Notes under the pieces: model-generated
Databases searched by the model: none
What the model was told of the DNA's origin: nothing
Seen by the model: the letters and a program-made list of their open reading frames with translations, nothing else
Shown: positions 24,919 through 32,197 of the stretch, in pieces
How positions within the stretch are numbered: position 1 is the first letter of the stretch
Layout of the letters: each line of letters opens with the position of its first letter
Made by a program: the position numbers and the translations under genes
Assembly (NCBI GenBank): GCA_964404895.1
Contig: CAYOLV010000001.1
Span: 744,001-808,000, forward strand
From: JBGSUZ01 sp964404895
GTDB lineage: Bacteria; Bacillota; Clostridia; Peptostreptococcales; Acidaminobacteraceae
DNA length: 64,000 nucleotides
Direction: 5' to 3'

Positions 24919-26271
24919 ATGATTAACGAAATGATGAAAAAAGCGCGTATTGCTCAGAAACAATTCGAAAGTTTCAATCAGGAAAAAGTGGATGAAATCG
25001 TTAGAGAAATCGGCAAAGTAGTTTATGACCACGCTGAGCTTTTGGCAAGAATGGCTGTCGATGAAACAGGCATGGGCGTATATGAACATAAAGTTGCTAA
25101 GAACAAAGGTAAAGCTAAGGTTATTTGGAATGACTTAAAAGGAAAACGTTCAGTTGGAGAAATTTCTTATAATCCTGAAACGAATATTGTAGAAATTGCT
25201 AAACCGATTGGTGTTGTAGGCGCTGTATCTCCAACAACAAATCCAATTGTTACGCCAATGTGTAATTCAATGTTTGCCCTCAAAGGCAGAAATGCAATCA
25301 TTGTTGCCCCACATCCTAGAGCTAAAAAATGCAGCTGCTATACAGTGGAGTTAATCAATGAAAGATTAGCTAAACTTGGCGCACCTGCAAATTTAATTCA
25401 AATTATCAGTGAGCCTTCAGTTGAATTGACAAATGAGTTAATGCAAGCTGTTGACGTGGTTGTTGCAACAGGCGGCATGGGCATGGTAAAAGCGGCTTAC
25501 TCAAGCGGCAAACCTGCATTTGGCGTTGGTGCTGGGAACGTACAAGTCATCATCGACACAGATGTAAATTACATGGAAACTGCAGCTAAAATGGTTGAAG
25601 GCAGAACCTTTGACAACGGCATCATCTGTTCAGGCGAGCAAACAGTCATTGCTCAAGAAGACGACTATGATGAAGTAATTGCAGCTTTCGAAGCAAATGG
25701 CGCATTCTTTGTCAGAGATGCTAAAATGCACGAACAGCTTAAAAACACAATTTTCGATGGTGGACACCTTAACAAAGATGTCGTTGGCCAATCGGTACAA
25801 AGAATTGCTGAATTAGCTGGCGTGACTATTCCAGAAGGCACACGCGTTATTTTGTTAGAGGCTTCCGGTATCGGCAATGCAGATATTCTTTGCAAAGAAA
25901 AAATGTGTCCTGTTATGACTACATTTAAATACAAGACATTTGAAGAGGCTTTAAATATTGCTAAAACTAATTTGGAACTTGAAGGAAATGGTCATAGTGC
26001 GGCTATTCACTCAAACAACCTTGAGCACATCAAAAAAGCGGGAACCACATTATCCGTTTCTAGATTGGTTGTAAATGCACCTTCTGCAACGACTGCAGGT
26101 GGTAGCTTCTTCAATGGATTTGCACCAACAACAACTCTTGGGTGTGGTAGCTGGGGTAACAACTCTATCTCAGAAAACTTCACATATAAACATTTGATCA
26201 ACATTTCAAGAATCGGTTTGGTTCGTGAAAATGTTGAAGTAAAAACTGACGAACACATTTGGGCTATGTAA
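24919..26271 (+). CDS. sucD: Succinate-semialdehyde dehydrogenase (CoA-acylating)
   Basis: 450 residues from ATG 24919; GGAGGT sits 6 nt upstream, and an earlier in-frame GTG at 24892 has none. Aldehyde dehydrogenase fold: VGAVSPTTNPIVTPM, VVATGGMGMVKAAYSSGKPAFGV, and catalytic Cys237 in NGIICSGEQ. It converts succinyl-CoA to succinate semialdehyde. The SucD assignment over a general acetaldehyde or EutE-type enzyme rests on the pathway context as well as the sequence. Last gene of the operon, followed by a terminator. No succinyl-CoA:CoA transferase (cat1) is nearby. Confidence 0.92.
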   Translation: MINEMMKKARIAQKQFESFNQEKVDEIVREIGKVVYDHAELLARMAVDETGMGVYEHKVAKNKGKAKVIWNDLKGKRSVGEISYNPETNIVEIAKPIGVVGAVSPTTNPIVTPMCNSMFALKGRNAIIVAPHPRAKKCSCYTVELINERLAKLGAPANLIQIISEPSVELTNELMQAVDVVVATGGMGMVKAAYSSGKPAFGVGAGNVQVIIDTDVNYMETAAKMVEGRTFDNGIICSGEQTVIAQEDDYDEVIAAFEANGAFFVRDAKMHEQLKNTIFDGGHLNKDVVGQSVQRIAELAGVTIPEGTRVILLEASGIGNADILCKEKMCPVMTTFKYKTFEEALNIAKTNLELEGNGHSAAIHSNNLEHIKKAGTTLSVSRLVVNAPSATTAGGSFFNGFAPTTTLGCGSWGNNSISENFTYKHLINISRIGLVRENVEVKTDEHIWAM

Positions 26272-26308
26272 TTCGCCACATACCCAACTTTCCTGTTCAA
26301 TTGCAAAG

Positions 26309-26341
26309 AAGCTGATAACTTACTAGGTTGTCAGCTTTTTT
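26309..26341 (+). terminator. Terminator of the 4-hydroxybutyrate operon
   Basis: Stem AAGCTGATAACT/GGTTGTCAGCTT (12 pairs, two of them wobble) with a short loop, followed by TTTTTTGTC. Confidence 0.85.
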
Positions 26342-26414
26342 GTCTTCACTGTTCATTTAACTCATAAATGTGGTATATTAAAATAGATATGATAATAAAA
26401 TTGGGGGTCACAGA

Positions 26415-28577
26415 ATGAAGCGAATTCAACCGCATCTAAAATGGATTGTTCCTATTTTTACTGTCATTTTTATTTTTTTTGCGGTGTTGGGAAGTGCCTC
26501 TGTTTTAGCAGTGACGTTTGACAGCGAAAACAATTATGTTTGGACAGAAGAAGAACAAGCATGGATTGACAGTCACAAAGGTGAATCCTTAAAGTTAGGA
26601 TTGGATCCCTATGTAGGGATGGATTATTTCGTTATTGATGGTCAGTCAAAGGGGTACTTGATTGAAGTTGCCAAGCTTCTAGAACAGGACTTGGGTATTC
26701 AGTTGGAGATAGTTGACCAATACAACTGGGAAACCATTCTAGGATTATTAAAATCAGGAGAAATAGACATACTATTTGGCGCCAATGTGACAGAAGAACG
26801 TTTGAAATATATGCGTTTTTCCAAACCTATTTATCAATATCCCTACTCTATTTATACCAGTCGGAACAATGGCATTAAGACACTAAGTGACATCGAAGGA
26901 AAAAAAGTTGGCTTTTTAGCAGAAGATGCAATTATTGAAGTTTTTCCTAAATTATATAAGAATATTAAGTTTACAAAAAAAGAATATGACAATCAATTAT
27001 ATGGATTCAAGGCGGTGAGAGAAGGGCAAATTGACGTTTTCATTACTGCAAATGGAGGTCTGTCAAAAAAGTTTGCAAACGATTTTCCAGACATGAATAT
27101 CATTGCTGACCTCACAACCTTCACTTCTGATATGACGCTGGCAACTGGGGTCAAAGACGGCATTCTGGCTCAGATTGTGGACAAAGTCCTAACGGAGCGA
27201 GCAGAGGAAATCTCTCAAGCTATCAGTGACTCAAATAAAATATACAATCGATATATTTTAGGCTTGTCCGACGAAGAAATACAGTGGATTGAAAATCAGC
27301 CTGAAATTGTTGTAGGTGTGGCTGACGACTATTTGCCATTTGATTATTATGATCAAGGGAAGTATCGCGGTATAGCAGGAGACTATTTGAGTGCTGTTTT
27401 AGATCAGCTTGGAGTTAAGCTTACTGTGGTCCACGGGTCTTTTGATGAACTTTATCAGAAAGCCCTTGAAGGCAAAGTTCACGTTATGAACATGGCAAAG
27501 ACTGAAGAAAGAGAAGAACAATTTACCTTCACTAAGTCTTTCAGTGACGAACGGGACGAGATTTTCGGAGATCGAAAACTACCTGTCCTTCAAGATATTT
27601 ACGAGCTCGAAGATAAGACTGTCGCCGTGGTCAAGGGGTATTGGCACAAAGAGTATTTAACTAAAAATCTAAGCCATGTAGATTTTATCGAAGCGGAAGA
27701 TATTCAAGATTGTATAGCATTGGTAGCTGCGGGGAAAGCTGACTATTTTATTGAAAATCCCACAGTGGCCAGATATTATATTGAAGGTTTAGGTTATAGC
27801 AATGTCATTCAGAAAGGAACCACTTCTCAAGACTCGTTCTTATACTTTGGTGTGAACAAAGAAATGGCACCTTTAGTGTCCATATTCAATAAAAGCATGA
27901 GGTTTATACCTTATGAGAAAATAAAAAGCGTGGCGTTGCAACAAGTACCTACTCAAAAAAATGTATTCAACGCCAAGTTACGATTTTGGTTGATTTTAAC
28001 GGTCATTATTTTAATTTTTTTACTGGCCTTCTTATCCGTTTTATTAAAAGCCATGATTGATTACAAAACTCAGAAAAAAATATTAGAAGAGCGCCAAAAG
28101 CTCATTTACTTAGATGGCTTAACTGGCATCTATAACCGCTTGTATTTCAACGTGATTGAAAGAAACCTCAATTTTCAAGGTGGGCGACAGGCCTTTATTA
28201 TGATGGATCTCAACGGCTTAAAAGCTGTCAATGATACTTTTGGTCATGTTTATGGCGACCAACTCTTATTGTCTTTTGCAAATTGTCTTCAGGAGACTTT
28301 TGAAAATGGGACAATCCTCCGCATGGGTGGGGATGAGTTTTTGGTCATATTGGAACACTGCGATGTCCATGCCTTAGAAGTTTTGATTGCAAAACTTGAA
28401 GATAATTGTATAGAAAAACAAATTATTATAAATGAAAATAATACAGTTTCTCCTACAGCCGCTATTGGATGGGCTATTCGAGTCACAGGACAGTCGGTGA
28501 ATGATGCAATTGTAGAAGCTGACCAGATGATGTACCAACACAAAGCCAGCTTAAAGAGACGACGTAGCGACAGATAA
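26415..28577 (+). CDS. Diguanylate cyclase with two periplasmic-binding-type sensor domains
   Basis: 720 residues. Signal anchor at about 11-31, then two tandem extracytoplasmic SBP_bac_3 (amino-acid-binding-like) domains at about 50-270 and 290-515, each starting with a WIDSH or WIENQP stretch. A membrane helix at about 524-548 leads to a GGDEF domain at about 560-715. The active loop GGDEF (638-642) is intact, so it should make c-di-GMP. The inhibitory RxxD site five residues upstream is absent (FENG), so no product inhibition through that site is expected. The solute is unknown, probably an amino acid. Own ribosome binding site (GGGGGT), transcribed alone. Confidence 0.92.
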   Translation: MKRIQPHLKWIVPIFTVIFIFFAVLGSASVLAVTFDSENNYVWTEEEQAWIDSHKGESLKLGLDPYVGMDYFVIDGQSKGYLIEVAKLLEQDLGIQLEIVDQYNWETILGLLKSGEIDILFGANVTEERLKYMRFSKPIYQYPYSIYTSRNNGIKTLSDIEGKKVGFLAEDAIIEVFPKLYKNIKFTKKEYDNQLYGFKAVREGQIDVFITANGGLSKKFANDFPDMNIIADLTTFTSDMTLATGVKDGILAQIVDKVLTERAEEISQAISDSNKIYNRYILGLSDEEIQWIENQPEIVVGVADDYLPFDYYDQGKYRGIAGDYLSAVLDQLGVKLTVVHGSFDELYQKALEGKVHVMNMAKTEEREEQFTFTKSFSDERDEIFGDRKLPVLQDIYELEDKTVAVVKGYWHKEYLTKNLSHVDFIEAEDIQDCIALVAAGKADYFIENPTVARYYIEGLGYSNVIQKGTTSQDSFLYFGVNKEMAPLVSIFNKSMRFIPYEKIKSVALQQVPTQKNVFNAKLRFWLILTVIILIFLLAFLSVLLKAMIDYKTQKKILEERQKLIYLDGLTGIYNRLYFNVIERNLNFQGGRQAFIMMDLNGLKAVNDTFGHVYGDQLLLSFANCLQETFENGTILRMGGDEFLVILEHCDVHALEVLIAKLEDNCIEKQIIINENNTVSPTAAIGWAIRVTGQSVNDAIVEADQMMYQHKASLKRRRSDR

Positions 28578-28997
28578 CAATGAATTTAAGACTTCAACAA
28601 AACGGCGGTCATCATCTGCCGTTCTTTTTTTGAATTTAGTATATTTACCATTTTGCTTACGCATTTCTTTGTTGAAATGACGCTTTTCTAATAAGTAATC
28701 AATATTTTCTTTATCAATGATTTGACCGTATTGAGTTAATGCAATAGCTTTTTTTGCAATGGCCATGGCGGCCAAGCCATAGTCTTGAGTAATGACAAGG
28801 TCGCCAGACTTCAGGCGATTGGCGATAAAGAAATCCGCTTGATCTGGCCCTTTATCTACGGTGTGGACTTCTCCATAATCTAATAAGATGTGGTGGGCGA
28901 TGTTTTTTACGACATGTAGTTCAATTTTATATTGTTCTGCCAAGTTGGCAGTTTGTGAAACGACGGGGCAACCGTCGGCATCAATCCAAAGAATCAT
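28551..28997 (-). CDS. YaiI/YqxD family protein (DUF188, PIN-like)
   Basis: 148 residues. Opens ILWIDADGCPVV, with DQADFFIANRLKSGDLVITQDYGLA in the middle and DDDRRF near the end: the acidic pattern of the YaiI/YqxD family, which has a PIN-like nuclease fold. No function is established. ATG start with GGAGGA upstream. Its last 27 bp overlap the 3' end of the convergent diguanylate cyclase gene. Confidence 0.9.
   Translation of the reverse strand: MILWIDADGCPVVSQTANLAEQYKIELHVVKNIAHHILLDYGEVHTVDKGPDQADFFIANRLKSGDLVITQDYGLAAMAIAKKAIALTQYGQIIDKENIDYLLEKRHFNKEMRKQNGKYTKFKKRTADDDRRFVEVLNSLLSVATSSL
28601..28631 (+). terminator. Terminator of the cyclase gene lying inside yaiI
   Basis: AACGGCGG-TCATCAT-CTGCCGTT stem (8 pairs, one wobble), then C and seven T. 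On the minus strand the same bases encode part of a conserved, charged stretch of the YaiI protein (KKRTADDDRR), so coding and termination share this DNA. Confidence 0.75.
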
Positions 28998-29104
28998 AAG
29001 AAGTCCTCCAAAAATATTGAGAAGTACCCTTGAAAAAGGGTGCTTTTTATCTATTATGACATAAAGAAGGGCGTATGAAGATAGAAATTCTTAAAAAAAA
29101 TTAA

Positions 29105-29130
29105 ATAAGTTAGATTACTATTGAACTTAT
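29105..29130. promoter_or_regulatory. Operator 1 for the MFS/ArsR pair
   Basis: ATAAGTT-N12-AACTTAT, a perfect 7-bp dyad. It overlaps the -35 box (TTGAAC, 29121). A close copy lies 52 bp downstream. Confidence 0.7.
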
Positions 29131-29149
29131 AAATAAAACGATGTATATT
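29121..29149 (+). promoter_or_regulatory. Promoter of the MFS/ArsR operon
   Basis: TTGAAC (29121-29126), 17-bp spacer, TATATT (29144-29149), placed between the two operator copies. Confidence 0.65.
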
Positions 29150-29156
29150 ATACTTA

Positions 29157-29182
29157 ATAAGTTAGATAACAATCGAACTAAA
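29157..29182. promoter_or_regulatory. Operator 2 for the MFS/ArsR pair
   Basis: ATAAGTTAGATAACAATCG followed by AACTAAA: 16 of the first 19 bases match operator 1, including the full left arm. It lies just downstream of the predicted transcript start, so a bound protein would block transcription. Confidence 0.65.
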
Positions 29183-29196
29183 CGGAGGGATGCTGA

Positions 29197-30459
29197 ATGT
29201 GGAGTAAGGAAAGAATCAATATGTATTTGGCTATTGCAGGGAAAAATGTTTCTTTAGCAGGAAGTTCTATTTATGGATTTGCAATGAGTTTGTATATCCT
29301 TAAGGTGACGGGCTCAGCTCAAAGTTTTGCAACCATGCTCATTGTCACCACACTGCCAAGGGTTATTTTAAGCCCATTTGTAGGAAATTTGGCTGACCGA
29401 GTCAGTAAAAAAGCTATGGTTGTGGGCTCTGACCTATTAAGTGGTATTGCCATGCTAGCCTTATATGTAGCAACTATAAACTCAGATCTTCAGATTATGG
29501 AAATTTATATTGCAGGTTTAGTACTTTCAGTCCTATACACTTTTCTTGGAACTGCATTTTCATCTTCAACCGCTATGATTGTTCAAAAAGAAAATGTTCT
29601 CAAAATGAACTCTTGGAACCAAACTGCGGCAGCTATTATTGAAGTTTTGGCACCCATGACTGGGGGCGCGGTATTTGCCTTGGTAGACATAAGACTCTTT
29701 ATATTGGCAAACGGTATTTCATTCCTTTTATCAGCGTTTACAGAAGTTTTCATCGACTTTAAAATGTTCTCAACTCTAAAAGAGAAGCCAGGAACTAAAA
29801 ATAACTTTTTATCAGATTTTAAAGACGGCTTTTCATATCTCAATAAAAAAAGAGGGGCTTTAGTATTGGTATTGTTTGCCCTTGTATTGAACTTCTTTAT
29901 GGGCGGTTTTTCTGTAGTGGTGCCTTATGACTTGATTACACAAAAAGGAATTTCTTCAAGCGCATTAGGTTTTATTGAAGGCTGTTTCCCAATTGGGGCA
30001 ATCGTCATGTCTATAGTTGTTGGCACTCGCAATTTAATCTTTACCAAAAAGAATTTTACCTTAGGCATTATTTTATTTGCAGTGAGTATGGTGACCTTTG
30101 TAGTACCTGTACTCCCAGGCGTTGATTTTGGAGGATTTAACCCGATTTACTATGCAATTGCCATGGCCTCCCTCTCAGGAATAGTTATTTTTGTCAATGT
30201 GCCTTTCAGTTCTAAAATGCAAGTCTACATTGATGAGAGTTACCGTGGACGTGTCTTTGGTCTCATGAGTTCACTTTGTGAGGGGATTGTGCCCCTGAGC
30301 TATCTCTTGGTTAGTTTGATTGTTGGGAAGGTGCCTTCATGGTTGATTTTGTCGGGGATTGCTGTAATTCTCCTAGCGATTTCTGTTCTAATTCACTATA
30401 ATAAAGATATTGAAGAACTAGACGATACTTTAGTGACGATGGAACCTCAAGAGGTGTAG
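29197..30459 (+). CDS. MFS exporter (MFS_3/enterobactin-exporter-like)
   Basis: 420 residues, about 12 hydrophobic segments. Motifs ATMLIVTTLPRVILSPFVGNLADRVSKKAMV near the N-terminus and YRGRVFGLMSSL in the C-terminal half are typical of the MFS_3/MFS_1 efflux proteins related to EntS and macrolide exporters. The substrate cannot be told. ATG start with GGAGGG upstream; it is followed after 2 bp by an ArsR-type regulator, so exporter and regulator form one autoregulated operon. Confidence 0.87.
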   Translation: MWSKERINMYLAIAGKNVSLAGSSIYGFAMSLYILKVTGSAQSFATMLIVTTLPRVILSPFVGNLADRVSKKAMVVGSDLLSGIAMLALYVATINSDLQIMEIYIAGLVLSVLYTFLGTAFSSSTAMIVQKENVLKMNSWNQTAAAIIEVLAPMTGGAVFALVDIRLFILANGISFLLSAFTEVFIDFKMFSTLKEKPGTKNNFLSDFKDGFSYLNKKRGALVLVLFALVLNFFMGGFSVVVPYDLITQKGISSSALGFIEGCFPIGAIVMSIVVGTRNLIFTKKNFTLGIILFAVSMVTFVVPVLPGVDFGGFNPIYYAIAMASLSGIVIFVNVPFSSKMQVYIDESYRGRVFGLMSSLCEGIVPLSYLLVSLIVGKVPSWLILSGIAVILLAISVLIHYNKDIEELDDTLVTMEPQEV

Positions 30460-30461
30460 AA

Positions 30462-31484
30462 ATGTTTGTATATAATAAATCTGAATTAGTCCCCATTTGC
30501 AGATTGATGACTCGGCTCAGCCAAAATGAACGGTATGAAAAGGGTTTGAAAAAATTCAAAGTGGTGCAAGATCCCGAAGTTGAAAAGCTGGTCAAGGCAA
30601 TTATTGCAGACATTCCAGATCTTCTGATGGATGATTTAGAGACCATGGTCAACAAATACCATATTTACCAACACGGCACACACTTTGCCTATGAAAATCC
30701 TGATTGGAAACTCTCTGACTACATTGAAGCCCTCAACCAAATGGACGCCATTTCCTTTGCGAAGAGTTATCGCTTGGAATTGTTTAAAGCCACGGATGAA
30801 ACTCAAGACCAAGAGATTAAAGAGCGAATCGATAATATTCGTAACAGCAACGACGAACCCATGTACCCTACGTTCAAAGATTATAAAGGCTTTTGCAAGA
30901 GCTCAGAGCAAATTTTTGAAAGATGGAAGGCGCTGTTGGTCTGTTTAAATGATATATTGAACAACCATTTAGAAGCCTATAGAAGTCTGATGGAGAAATA
31001 CCATCAGATTGTACTGAAAGAGTTGGAAAATCCAGATGTTTTTGAAGAAAAATATATTTTATTCAGAGCCCCTGAGTCCGATTATAGAACTCACGATATA
31101 TATGTTTTTTCAGATTTATTTTTAGAGTGGGCAATCAACTACAGTCATACAAACAATAGAATTTACATGATTTTAGGGGTAGGCTGTATTGAGGTTTTCT
31201 CTGAATCAAAAGAGAAGGAGTTAGAGGAGGAGTTTTACAAGTGTCTAGCAGATCCAACGAAAATGCAGATGCTTTTAATTATCTCTAAAGAACAGCTGTG
31301 TGCCAAAGATTTGGCAGATCGGTTGAAGCTCAGTAAGGCCACCATTAGTTATCATATCAACCGACTGGTATTGGCACAAATCCTACTCCTAGGGGAGCAC
31401 GACGGGAAAAAAGCCTACTATGTGCTCAATAAGAGTAAAATCAGAAGTTACTTGGAAGGATTAATGGGACAGTTGGACTGCTAA
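30462..31484 (+). CDS. ArsR-type transcriptional regulator with long N-terminal domain
   Basis: 340 residues. The C-terminal 80 residues are a winged helix: CLADPTKMQMLLII, QLCAKDLADRLKLSKATISYHINRLV (recognition helix) and a wing LLGEHDGKKAYYVL, as in ArsR repressors. The N-terminal 250 residues are charged and helical, match no family I can name, and probably sense the ligand. It starts 2 bp after the exporter stop codon. The twin dyads at 29105 and 29157 are its likely targets. No metal-binding Cys motif typical of ArsR/SmtB is visible in the HTH, so an organic ligand is more likely. Confidence 0.82.
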   Translation: MFVYNKSELVPICRLMTRLSQNERYEKGLKKFKVVQDPEVEKLVKAIIADIPDLLMDDLETMVNKYHIYQHGTHFAYENPDWKLSDYIEALNQMDAISFAKSYRLELFKATDETQDQEIKERIDNIRNSNDEPMYPTFKDYKGFCKSSEQIFERWKALLVCLNDILNNHLEAYRSLMEKYHQIVLKELENPDVFEEKYILFRAPESDYRTHDIYVFSDLFLEWAINYSHTNNRIYMILGVGCIEVFSESKEKELEEEFYKCLADPTKMQMLLIISKEQLCAKDLADRLKLSKATISYHINRLVLAQILLLGEHDGKKAYYVLNKSKIRSYLEGLMGQLDC

Positions 31485-31568
31485 GGCTTGACGTCCTGTT
31501 ACACAATCCTATTTGGGAAACCTTTGACCGAACAAGGTTTAGTCGGAAGTTACTTTTATAAAACGTAA

Positions 31569-31610
31569 AAAAGCCCATCTGCCTGCGTGTGCACGATGGG
31601 CTTTTCTTTG
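31569..31610. terminator. Bidirectional terminator between the ArsR-type and rhodanese genes
   Basis: AAAAGCCCATC at 31569-31579 pairs with GATGGGCTTTT at 31595-31605, with an A-run on the left side and T-rich DNA on the right. Confidence 0.85.
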
Positions 31611-31658
31611 TGTAGGGTTTGTGCTTGTGATAATAGCAGTGCTGTGTTAAGTCAGTGC

Positions 31659-31967
31659 TTAAAGTCGGTGGAGAGAACCGGGGTAGTTCCCTGTGCCGCC
31701 TGCTACATCTACAACTTTATAGCCCATCTCTCTGAGGATGGCAGTGGCTTGACCACTACGACCGCCTGACTGGCATATAATATGATATTCTTCGGCAGCG
31801 TCCATATAATTTTCAACATTTCTTAAAAGGGTATTGGCTGGAATGTTTACAGCAGTTGGGACAAAGCCTCTTTCATATTCATAGGGTTCTCGGATATCGA
31901 TTAATTTGATTTTGCCAATCAATTCTGGCAGTTGGAATACTGAAATGTTTTGTTGAGTTCTGTTCAT
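31659..31967 (-). CDS. Single-domain rhodanese-like protein
   Basis: 102 residues. The rhodanese signature is present: LIDIREPYEYERGFVPTAVNIP and the active-site loop CQSGGRSG with catalytic Cys65, then MGYKVVDVAGGTG. Such small cytosolic rhodaneses carry persulfide sulfur between proteins or to cyanide/thiols. ATG start with GGAGG upstream. Transcribed alone. Confidence 0.9.
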   Translation of the reverse strand: MNRTQQNISVFQLPELIGKIKLIDIREPYEYERGFVPTAVNIPANTLLRNVENYMDAAEEYHIICQSGGRSGQATAILREMGYKVVDVAGGTGNYPGSLHRL

Positions 31968-32097
31968 GTGTTTGCCTCCTTAAGCTGTTGAGTACAACTG
32001 TTTGTATAGTCGATATCATTTATGGGTCACGATAAATTGAGAATTAAGTATTTGTTGGTCAATAACAATATAAGCATATCCTTATATACTTAATATA

Positions 32098-32130
32098 AAG
32101 AAAACCGCCTAAAATGTCAACGGTTTTCTT
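32098..32130 (-). terminator. Terminator of the GH65 phosphorylase gene
   Basis: Perfect 10-bp stem AAGAAAACCG/CGGTTTTCTT with a 13-nt loop; on the minus strand it is followed by TATATT. It lies about 70 bp past the phosphorylase stop. Confidence 0.7.
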
Positions 32131-32143
32131 GAAAAAATATTTC

Positions 32144-32171
32144 AGATTAAATAAATGAGATTAAATAAATG
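32144..32171. repeat. Exact tandem duplication of a 14-bp unit
   Basis: AGATTAAATAAATG occurs twice in direct succession, in the 3' untranslated region of the phosphorylase gene. Confidence 0.85.
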
Positions 32172-32197
32172 ATCCTAAACAGATCAGCCTTAATAAA

